Assembly: GCA_937915885.1 (NCBI GenBank)
Contig: CALGGP010000065.1
Span: forward strand, 1 to 7,254
Source: an uncultured Selenomonadales bacterium
GTDB taxonomy: Bacteria > Bacillota > Negativicutes > Selenomonadales > Selenomonadaceae
Direction of reading: 5' to 3'
DNA length: 7,254 bases
The notes beneath the pieces were generated by a model. That model worked only from the letters and a program-made list of their open reading frames with translations, had not been told where the DNA came from and ran no database searches. Below, in pieces: positions 1-5,626 of the stretch (position 1 is the stretch's first letter; each line of letters opens with the position of its first letter). The position numbers and the translations under genes are program-made.

Positions 1-206
1 GCCCGCCCACCCTGAAAAAATTTTTTTCAAATAAAGGAGCCGTCGCCAAAGGATGGTCGCCGTCGTCAACGGTTGAGCGCTTTCGACAACGGACGGGCGC
101 TATCGATCGTGCGGGCGCCGCCGACGCGGGTGGGAACCACTTCCACAATTGGGGCGCCGACATTCGGGGGCGGGAGCGACGGCGGCGCCCATCAATCCGT
201 CGCCTT
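1..206. other. Unassigned region left of cydC; no supported gene
   Basis: No convincing gene is visible. The region is GC-rich except for an AT palindrome at 13-29. One minus-strand frame stays open from inside the 3' end of cydC to the window edge, but it is rich in Arg and Pro, has no ribosome binding site before its only ATG and resembles no family I know. A second minus frame reads as a Pro/Val-rich stretch that stops near 71 and has no credible start. Neighbouring 20-bp blocks between 36 and 110 resemble each other weakly. The region may be intergenic or the edge of a decayed gene. Confidence 0.4.
13..29. other. AT-rich perfect palindrome
   Basis: TGAAAAAA and TTTTTTCA form 8-bp arms around a single central T. 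The site lies about 180 bp beyond the cydC stop on that gene's strand. It could be a weak terminator for the cydC transcript or only a bent A-tract, since a stem made almost wholly of A-T pairs is not a standard intrinsic terminator. Confidence 0.3.
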
Positions 207-1622
207 CTACACCGTCGAGAGAAAAATTTTATTGAAGCGGGCGGCAACCTTCGGATCGTGAGTGATCACAATCAGCGTTTTCGACAGCCCCAATAAATTT
301 TCGACCAACCGATCCGCCGTCGCCCGATCTAGCCCCGCCGTCGGCTCGTCCAATATCAAAACTTCGGCGTCCGACGCCACCGCCAGCGCCGTTTGCAATC
401 GGCACCGTTGACCGCCGCTCAATCGCGCTCCGTCGAGTCCGATTTCCGCGTCGATGTCAACGTCGTCAAGTTGAGCGATCTTTAAGCACTCCAAAATTTT
501 TTCGTTGGTGATTGACGGGTGTAGGATCAAAAAATTTTCTCTGATCGAAGTCGAAAAAATATAATCGGCATTGGTCGCCGCCGCGATCGTCCCGCCGACT
601 TTGATCGAGCCCTCCGTCGGCGTCAACAGCCCCATGATCAGATATAACAACGTGGTCTTGCCGACGCCCGACTCGCCCACGATTGCGATCCGATCCGCGC
701 GGTGCACATCGAGCGAAAAATTGTCGAGCACCGTCCGACCGTCGTAGCCGAACTTTAAATTTTTGATCTCAATCATTTTTTCGGTCGACGGCTTTTTTTC
801 GATATCGGGCTCTGTCGTTTCGTCGATCGGAAAAATTTTTTTGTTGAGCCGAATCGCCGACGGAATCATCGCCGTCGTCTCGACATTGATCAACAGCACG
901 AACAGATGCATCGACAATCCGATCGTGTCGAGCCGCGCGGATAATTCATAGAGGACGATGCAGAGGACGGCGGCGTTGACGAGCGAGCAGACGGAATCGG
1001 CATTGACGATCCGATTATCGACGGTCGAAAGTTTTTCGGCTTGACGGTCGAGAATCTTTCGGGCGCCGTCAAAGGCGTCGGCAATAAAAATTTCGTCGCG
1101 CCCGTCGTTGAAGTCAATCAGCGCCGCCCGATAATCGCCGTCGTCAATCGGTTTTTCATCGATGGCTCGAGCAATGAGCACCGTCACAATCAACGCCGTC
1201 GGAATGATCAACGCGATTACTCCGATCAATCGAAAGACGATCGCGGTCGTAATGATGTTGAGCACGACGGCGCCGACGATCGGAACGACGACGCGCGGAA
1301 TGAAATTTTTCATCAACTCCGCGCGGATTGTGAGATCATGAAGAGCGTCGCCGAATTGAATGTTGACGGTGACGAGCGCGGCGCGATAGAGTTTGACGCG
1401 AATTTTATTGAGTCTGTCGAGCGCGGCTTTATGAGTGCTCAACCGTTCGAGATAACGAAAGACGGCGCGAAAAATGCCTGCGGCTCTGACGGCGGTGATA
1501 CCGAGTGCCAATTCCGACAGCGGCGGACGGGTGGCGGCGGTGGTGATGAGCCACGCGGAGGCGGTCAACAAAATTACGCTCGAGGCGAGCGCGAAAAGCG
1601 ACGAGGCGATTGCGGCGAACAT
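207..1622 (-). CDS. cydC: CydC-like thiol-reductant ABC exporter subunit, N-terminally short
   Basis: This is a 471-residue half-transporter with a membrane domain (about 1-265) followed by an ATPase domain (about 283-471). In the CydDC family the heterodimer exports cysteine and glutathione across the inner membrane and is needed to assemble cytochrome bd. The CydC-type membrane signature is clear: ASAWLITTAATRPP (21-34) and AVRAAGIFRAVFRYLERLSTH (44-64, family pattern VRA-RA-RYLERL-SH). ATPase motifs are A-loop Tyr293, Walker A GESGVGKTT (316-324), LSGGQ (401-405), Walker B VLILDE (421-426) and H-loop His455. The usual length is about 550-580. Some 15-25 N-terminal residues are missing, about a dozen are absent before the Q-loop, the Q-loop Gln is Asn351, and the C-terminal tail is short. 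The start is an ATG with AAGGTG 5 bp upstream; no in-frame extension resembles the family. No cydD is next to it. It could be a CydC paralogue with another substrate. Confidence 0.83.
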   Translation of the reverse strand: MFAAIASSLFALASSVILLTASAWLITTAATRPPLSELALGITAVRAAGIFRAVFRYLERLSTHKAALDRLNKIRVKLYRAALVTVNIQFGDALHDLTIRAELMKNFIPRVVVPIVGAVVLNIITTAIVFRLIGVIALIIPTALIVTVLIARAIDEKPIDDGDYRAALIDFNDGRDEIFIADAFDGARKILDRQAEKLSTVDNRIVNADSVCSLVNAAVLCIVLYELSARLDTIGLSMHLFVLLINVETTAMIPSAIRLNKKIFPIDETTEPDIEKKPSTEKMIEIKNLKFGYDGRTVLDNFSLDVHRADRIAIVGESGVGKTTLLYLIMGLLTPTEGSIKVGGTIAAATNADYIFSTSIRENFLILHPSITNEKILECLKIAQLDDVDIDAEIGLDGARLSGGQRCRLQTALAVASDAEVLILDEPTAGLDRATADRLVENLLGLSKTLIVITHDPKVAARFNKIFLSTV

Positions 1623-1631
1623 TTTATCACC

Positions 1632-1660
1632 TTGACAACAAAAAAATAATTCTTTACGAT
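1632..1660 (+). promoter_or_regulatory. Sigma-70-type promoter of the flavin reductase gene
   Basis: A perfect -35 box TTGACA (1632-1637) is followed by 17 bp and then TACGAT (1655-1660, 4 of 6 matches to TATAAT). Transcription should begin near 1667, leaving only about 15 nt before the start codon. The -35 box overlaps by two bases the sequence that, on the other strand, is the ribosome binding site of the divergent cydC. Confidence 0.72.
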
Positions 1661-1681
1661 CGATGCGAGGAGATGATCATT

Positions 1682-2212
1682 TTGAAGAAAGAGATCGAAG
1701 TGTTTGATTACGCGGGGGCGATCCTGAGCGCGTTGCCGACGGGCGTGTTGTTGGTGACGGAGGCGGAGGAATGCGTCAACGCCATGACGATCGGCTGGGG
1801 CACGCCGGGCGTCGAATGGGGCACCAAAATTTTTGCGGTGTATGTCCGCGAAAGTCGCTTTACTCATGAACTGCTCGAGCGGAGCGGACAATTCATCGTA
1901 TCGGTGCCGTACGGCGCGGTCGACGAGAAAAAAGTGAAGAAGGCACTCGGGATTTGCGGCAGTCGGAGCGGTCGCGACACGGACAAAATAGCGGTGGCGG
2001 GCTTGACGATGGTCGAGCCGGAGATCGTCTTGCCGCCGGCGATCAAAGAATTTCCGTTGACGCTCGAATGCAAAGTGGTCTTCAGTCAATTGCAGCCGGC
2101 AAAAGATATCAGCAGTCGGTTCCAAAAATTTTATCCGACGGACGCTGACGGCAACGCCGATCAACACGTTGCATATTACGGCGAGATCGTCGCGTCCTAC
2201 ATCATCGAGTGA
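1682..2212 (+). CDS. Flavin reductase family protein (FMN-binding split barrel)
   Basis: A 176-residue cytoplasmic protein of the flavin reductase-like family (COG1853 type), which binds FMN and usually transfers electrons from NAD(P)H to free flavin or to a partner. Visible marks are the N-terminal MKKEIEVFDYA, the core NAMTIGWGTPGVEWG (33-47) followed by FAVYVRESRFT (51-61), the CGSRSGRDTDK loop (92-102) and the C-terminal HVAYYGEIV (162-170). I place the start at the TTG at 1682, because GAGGAG (1667-1672) ends 9 bp before it and the family commonly begins MKKEIEVF. The ATG at 1673 directly abuts that ribosome binding site and would add only MII. The gene stands alone between its own promoter and a terminator. 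The physiological partner is unknown; oxygen or redox defence is a guess. Confidence 0.88.
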   Translation: MKKEIEVFDYAGAILSALPTGVLLVTEAEECVNAMTIGWGTPGVEWGTKIFAVYVRESRFTHELLERSGQFIVSVPYGAVDEKKVKKALGICGSRSGRDTDKIAVAGLTMVEPEIVLPPAIKEFPLTLECKVVFSQLQPAKDISSRFQKFYPTDADGNADQHVAYYGEIVASYIIE

Positions 2213-2230
2213 GTTGCCCTCAACAATAAA

Positions 2231-2266
2231 AATCCGTTCGACGTGCGCGGGCGGATTCCTTTTTTT
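2231..2266 (+). terminator. Intrinsic terminator after the flavin reductase gene
   Basis: AATCCG (2231-2236) pairs with CGGATT (2252-2257) around a GC-rich loop, and seven T follow at 2260-2266. It starts 19 bp after the flavin reductase stop and separates that gene from the next operon. The loop is long (15 nt), although short internal CG pairs may shorten it. Confidence 0.65.
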
Positions 2267-2270
2267 GCCT

Positions 2271-2295
2271 CGGTGAACTGTCGGGACACCAACCG
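2271..2295 (+). promoter_or_regulatory. Imperfect dyad at the -35 region: possible operator
   Basis: The core TGTC-GG-GACA (2279-2288) is a perfect inverted repeat, and outside it CGGT (2271-2274) matches ACCG (2292-2295) with one base of asymmetry. It sits just upstream of the extended -10 at 2308-2316, where a -35 box would lie, and no good -35 is present. That position would suit an activator or other regulator. No known operator is recognised. Confidence 0.33.
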
Positions 2296-2307
2296 AAAAA
2301 TTTTCGC

Positions 2308-2316
2308 TGATACAAT
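2308..2316 (+). promoter_or_regulatory. Extended -10 promoter of the three-gene envelope operon
   Basis: TGATACAAT fits the extended -10 form TGnTATAAT with one mismatch. The predicted transcription start is near 2323, giving a leader of about 29 nt before the GTG at 2352. No TTGACA-like box lies 16-18 bp upstream, which agrees with use of an extended -10. Confidence 0.55.
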
Positions 2317-2351
2317 GTCGGTCGAAAATATTTATCGGGGAGTGTGTCGAA

Positions 2352-3014
2352 GTGTTGAAGACGATATTGGCAATCATAGGGATTAATTTTCTCATCGACC
2401 ACCCTTATATCGCGTTGGGGCTGGTGTGCGCGATTGCGTACCTCATTTATTGGGGCATTCAATCGAAAAACAATCGTGACGGCGCCGCTGCGTCGGACGC
2501 GCCGCAAAATATTGCCGACGCCGAGACGACCGGCATTGTGGATTCGCTGTTGACGGGCGGCAAAAAATTATCCGAGCTCCCCGCTTGGCAACGAGATAAA
2601 GTCGTCGACCTCTACGACATTATGTGCGTAAAAATCGTGTCCGGCAACATTCCCAAGATGGAGTCGGACGCCTACGCGGTGCTCATTCCGCGCATCAGGA
2701 ATAAAATTTACGAGTTTCAATACAGCGTCGATCCGAGCGTCATGACGGATAAGGAGCGTCAAAGGATTTTCGGCGCCATTGATCATCTTAACGGCGAGAA
2801 GCAGACGCGCGCGTTGACTGCCGAGGAAGAAAATCGTCTGGGGCTCCTTTCGATGAAAAAGTTTCAATATCAGACGCGGGCGATGACGCCGGACGACAGG
2901 ACTGTGTACTTGAGGCTGATTGGCAAATACATGGGCGGCGAGGGCTTGACTGCCGAGGAAAGTAAACAATTCGACAGATTGAGGGCGATTGCGGACGGAG
3001 GTGATCGCCCGTGA
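2352..3014 (+). CDS. Membrane-anchored protein with four short helical repeats, function unknown
   Basis: I do not recognise a family. The 220-residue protein starts with a hydrophobic region of about 4-36, which probably anchors it by one membrane segment (18-36) without a cleavage site. Residues 40-65 are a low-complexity Ala/Asp linker. A soluble, strongly charged helical part follows (about 70-215). In its C-terminal half the motif (L/M)T followed by acidic residues recurs at Thr132, Thr156, Thr179 and Thr200, each time opening a predicted helix, so the domain looks like four repeats of 21-24 residues. The start is a GTG with GGGGAG 9 bp upstream. It is the first gene of the operon, and the lipoprotein gene follows after 13 bp. 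Which side of the membrane the soluble part faces is unclear; positive charges at 39 and 42 hint at the cytoplasm. Confidence 0.8.
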   Translation: MLKTILAIIGINFLIDHPYIALGLVCAIAYLIYWGIQSKNNRDGAAASDAPQNIADAETTGIVDSLLTGGKKLSELPAWQRDKVVDLYDIMCVKIVSGNIPKMESDAYAVLIPRIRNKIYEFQYSVDPSVMTDKERQRIFGAIDHLNGEKQTRALTAEEENRLGLLSMKKFQYQTRAMTPDDRTVYLRLIGKYMGGEGLTAEESKQFDRLRAIADGGDRP

Positions 3015-3027
3015 AACGGAGGATGTC

Positions 3028-4770
3028 ATGAAAAAAATAATTGCGTGGCTGATGATGTTGGCGCTGATGTTGACGGCGGGTTGCGGCTCGTTCGATGATA
3101 AGCCGTCGAAAGAAACTTCGATTGCAAATCCGCTGTCGGGCGACGCCGCCGATTGCGCCAACGTCGTAAAAATTCTGCTCGATCAAAAACTGCATTACGA
3201 CAACGGCGCGGCGGAAAATCTTATGCAGAAAGCGGCGTTGGGTGTGCATGGCAATCCGTGGCCTCTCAACGAAACTCATGAAAACTTCGGCAGGTACAGC
3301 AAAGTCGCGTTGCATGAAAATCTGCGCGATCGTTTTATGAATTGCAGTCGGCTCGACGATCGCCGCTTGAGTTATACGAGCGCCGACGAGATTGCCTCCG
3401 CGTTCGCCGCTCTGATCGACACGACGACGTATGAAGTGACGCCGAGCGGCAAGACGGTTGATCTCGACGGCGAGTATCAGGAGCTCGACGTTCACATCGA
3501 ATATCCCGACATCGATCAGATCAATCGGCGGGCGTTGGAGAATTTGAACGCGGCGCTTAAATCGAAATACGGAGCATCTTCATCGTCCGATCCCGATAAA
3601 ATTATTGCCGATAAAGATCGACGCGGCTTTGAAAAATTGGATCGATTGTTGGAGTACGGCTATGCGTTCGCCGATCATTGGTCGCCTTCGCAGACGCCCG
3701 CTCAGCATGCGGAGTATGATGCGATTGTCCGCGACGCTTATCTGTCGGTGTTGAGCGACAAAAACAATCTGCCGCATAAAACTTACGACGGCACGATCCA
3801 CATCGCGAAGCGCAACGTCAAGGGCTCGGACGTCTATGTATTTTGGGATAAGGACGAGTCGCTGTTGCCGTTGAACATCGACATTTGGACGCCGCTTGCC
3901 GCTGCCAACGATTATCTTGCGCTCGACTCGGGGGCTCGTGATGTGTGTGCGATCGTTTTGCGCGACGTTCGGCTTGACGGCTCGAGCGAGCGAATTGCGG
4001 CGGACGTGAGCTTTTCGGTCAACAACAAAACCGACAACGATATCGTGCTTCAATACGAAGTGTGCGACGCGTACGGCAAATCGCTCGAGTGGCAATGGCT
4101 GTCGCCGAACAACAATTACATTCCGCTCGACGGTCAAGAATTTGTGTTGTCGAAGGGCTCGGGCAAAACGGTCGATTGGAAACTGCAAAGCGAAGCGGCG
4201 TCGGGCGAGCCGTTTATGCTTCGCGTCCGCGTCGACTTCAAAAATTATATTTATGTGCCGTTCAAAACCGCCCCTGCCGCTCGACCTTCGGAGCCTCAAC
4301 AGACCGTCGAAAATAAAGTGACGACGGGCGAGATTGCGCCGGGCAAAAAGTTGGGCGCCGACGATCTTCGATTGGGCGACATCGAAATAGAGGAAAGCGC
4401 CGATTCTGTTTTGAAAAAGTTGGGCAAGCCCGAAGACAGCGACACTTCAAATCCCAACGGCGATATCATACTTCATTACGGCAAGCCGACGCCGCGGCTG
4501 GACATTACGATCAATCCGACGACCAACGATTGGGTTGAAACGATTGTTGCCGTCGATCCGAATATCAAAACTCCGCGCGGAATTTCGGCGGCGTCGTCGC
4601 GCGGTGACGTAACAAGTTTTTACGGCGTCGACTGCAAACAATCTCAATACGAAAACCTTGACCTCTACGAGTACGACATTCAATCGAAGAGCGGGCAACC
4701 GTACATCTTGCGCTTCGCCGTCGTTCGCGCGTCCGATCGGGTTGACTACATCAGCATTCGACACAAGTAA
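3028..4770 (+). CDS. Multi-domain surface or periplasmic lipoprotein
   Basis: A 580-residue protein with a lipoprotein signal peptide: KK, a hydrophobic core (4-15) and the perfect lipobox LTAGC, so Cys19 should be the lipidated N-terminus. After a short linker comes an alpha/beta region (about 40-180) resembling the uncharacterised N-terminal domains of Firmicutes lipoproteins, then a helical region rich in Tyr and Asp (190-300). A beta-rich Ig-like segment follows (303-412, with VNNKTDNDIVLQYEV at 331-345), then a Pro/Gln linker (413-440). The C-terminus (445-580) looks like two tandem small modules of the SmpA/OmlA-like kind: LGDIEIEESADSVLKKLGKP (449-468) and RGISAASSRGDVTSFYG (517-533). 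The start is an ATG with GGAGG 5 bp upstream, 13 bp after the previous stop. No enzyme motif is seen, so a binding or scaffolding role is likely. The domain names are fold impressions, not matches. Confidence 0.85.
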   Translation: MKKIIAWLMMLALMLTAGCGSFDDKPSKETSIANPLSGDAADCANVVKILLDQKLHYDNGAAENLMQKAALGVHGNPWPLNETHENFGRYSKVALHENLRDRFMNCSRLDDRRLSYTSADEIASAFAALIDTTTYEVTPSGKTVDLDGEYQELDVHIEYPDIDQINRRALENLNAALKSKYGASSSSDPDKIIADKDRRGFEKLDRLLEYGYAFADHWSPSQTPAQHAEYDAIVRDAYLSVLSDKNNLPHKTYDGTIHIAKRNVKGSDVYVFWDKDESLLPLNIDIWTPLAAANDYLALDSGARDVCAIVLRDVRLDGSSERIAADVSFSVNNKTDNDIVLQYEVCDAYGKSLEWQWLSPNNNYIPLDGQEFVLSKGSGKTVDWKLQSEAASGEPFMLRVRVDFKNYIYVPFKTAPAARPSEPQQTVENKVTTGEIAPGKKLGADDLRLGDIEIEESADSVLKKLGKPEDSDTSNPNGDIILHYGKPTPRLDITINPTTNDWVETIVAVDPNIKTPRGISAASSRGDVTSFYGVDCKQSQYENLDLYEYDIQSKSGQPYILRFAVVRASDRVDYISIRHK

Positions 4771-4783
4771 TGGAGGGGAGCTT

Positions 4784-5173
4784 ATGCGCATAATCAGCGG
4801 ACTCGTGGTGTACTTCGTGCTCGTGTACCTCGGCAATGATCTATTGGGTTTGCTCGGGATCGACCTCGGCGAAGACTACGGCATATCGTATTTGTCCGGC
4901 AAAACGAACTTCAGCGTGTCGGGTGCGGTGGTGTCGTGCATAATCGGCGTCCTCGGCGCGGTCGCATTAATAATGTTGGACGAGGACGGCATGGGCGTCG
5001 GCATCGCCGCCATATACTGGATGTACTCGATCTACAGCGATTACAGCGAGCTGTCGAAAGTGGTCGGCTTCATCGGCTTCTTGATTGTCACGTTGGACAG
5101 CATCATCATGCTCTTGACGCTGTTGGGCGTTAGCGCGATGAAGGATTCAATCCGAAAATCACTCAAGCAGTAG
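4784..5173 (+). CDS. Small four-helix membrane protein, function unknown
   Basis: A 129-residue hydrophobic protein of no family I can name. Predicted membrane segments are about 3-25, 46-65, 70-87 and 92-116, ending in a basic tail (KDSIRKSLKQ) that probably lies in the cytoplasm. The loop between segments 1 and 2 holds Asp, Glu, Tyr and Lys, and the link between 2 and 3 is the short LDEDG. The start is an ATG with GGAGG 7 bp upstream, and the gene follows the lipoprotein stop by 13 bp, so the two are almost certainly co-transcribed. Its 3' end overlaps the convergent HTH gene by 15 bp. It may assist the lipoprotein or the anchored protein upstream, but that rests only on gene order. Confidence 0.82.
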   Translation: MRIISGLVVYFVLVYLGNDLLGLLGIDLGEDYGISYLSGKTNFSVSGAVVSCIIGVLGAVALIMLDEDGMGVGIAAIYWMYSIYSDYSELSKVVGFIGFLIVTLDSIIMLLTLLGVSAMKDSIRKSLKQ

Positions 5174-5590
5174 CGTTTCGCCCGCTTGATGCAACAAGGC
5201 GTTCGTCTCCAGCACGTTGAGCCGCTGCTCGACGGCGAAGATGATCACCGAATCCCACGGGTCGCGCGGATAAAGCGGATTGTGTTTCGCGTACTTCAAC
5301 AGATATTGCAATTCGTCCAACGTCAAGCCCATCGCCAACCCGAGCGCCAACACCTTCGGGCGCGACGGATTTTTTCTGTTGCCCGAGAAGATGTGATACG
5401 CATACTCCCTGTTCAAGCCCGACTGCTTTACGACCTCCGCGCGGAGCAAATGTTTTTCGTCCAACAGTCGACAGAGATATTCGTTGAGCGGCGCGGCGAA
5501 CTCGTTTTGATTGCGGTCGAGATAATTTTCGATGTCGGACGTCGACTTCAACTCCGAAAACAACTCGTCGGTGTCCTTGCCATATTTCAT
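5159..5590 (-). CDS. HTH (XRE-like) regulator paired with the divergent kinase
   Basis: A 143-residue protein with an XRE/Cro-like helix-turn-helix at about 36-100. The pattern AEVVKQSGLNREYAYHIFSG (51-70), then NPSRPKVLALGLAMGLTLDE (74-93), is the Firmicutes regulator type with the N-R-x-Y-x-Y-x-I-F-S-G and NPSR-K signatures. The N-terminal KDTDELFSELKSTSDIENYL (5-24) and the C-terminal NPLYPRDPWDSVIIFAVEQ (104-122) are also typical of that type, from memory of the family. Such proteins are often encoded beside a Ser/Thr kinase, as here. The ATG has GGTGAG 4 bp upstream on its strand. It probably binds the 35-bp gap and regulates itself and the kinase, or acts as a kinase substrate or partner; neither is shown. 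Its 3' end overlaps the convergent membrane protein gene. Confidence 0.85.
   Translation of the reverse strand: MKYGKDTDELFSELKSTSDIENYLDRNQNEFAAPLNEYLCRLLDEKHLLRAEVVKQSGLNREYAYHIFSGNRKNPSRPKVLALGLAMGLTLDELQYLLKYAKHNPLYPRDPWDSVIIFAVEQRLNVLETNALLHQAGETLLLE
5163..5189. terminator. Hairpin at the convergent gene ends, possible bidirectional terminator
   Basis: TCAAGC (5163-5168) pairs with GCTTGA (5184-5189), and inside them GCG-TTT-CGC (5173-5181) makes a second short stem. The hairpin covers the TAG of the membrane protein gene and the last codons of the HTH gene. There is no run of T on either side, so termination would be weak or need other factors. Confidence 0.4.
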
Positions 5591-5620
5591 TGCTCACCAT
5601 CTCCAATGCATTTCGCGAGG

Positions 5621-5626
5621 ATTTTA
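5621..5626 (-). promoter_or_regulatory. Possible -10 box of the HTH gene
   Basis: Read on the minus strand this is TAAAAT, 5 of 6 matches to TATAAT, about 31 bp before the HTH start codon. It overlaps the first base of the kinase start codon. No convincing -35 lies 16-18 bp upstream, so this is tentative. Confidence 0.28.

Noticed and set aside
73..261. A 62-residue open frame at the left edge
   Set aside because: It overlaps the end of cydC, lacks a ribosome binding site and is low-complexity.
1041..1649. A 202-residue open frame on the + strand
   Set aside because: It is antisense to cydC, is composed mostly of Arg, Asp and Gly runs, has no ribosome binding site and matches no family.
1610..1681. 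Upstream ATG starts (1610, 1673) for the flavin reductase
   Set aside because: 1610 lies upstream of the promoter and inside cydC; 1673 directly abuts the ribosome binding site. TTG at 1682 fits spacing and family.
1574..2395. A 273-residue open frame on the minus strand
   Set aside because: It is antisense to the well-supported flavin reductase gene, crosses its terminator and promoter, and has a His/Arg-rich shadow composition.
2989..3027. Longer start for the lipoprotein
   Set aside because: It would overlap the previous gene and bury the signal peptide; the ATG at 3028 has a good ribosome binding site and gives a proper lipoprotein signal.
2788..3495. A 235-residue open frame on the minus strand
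   Set aside because: It lies opposite two operon genes that have good start sites; its composition is typical of a GC-rich antisense frame.
5590..5625. Longer start for the kinase
   Set aside because: The extra 12 residues lack a ribosome binding site and would overlap the HTH start codon; the ATG at 5626 is preceded by GCGAGG.
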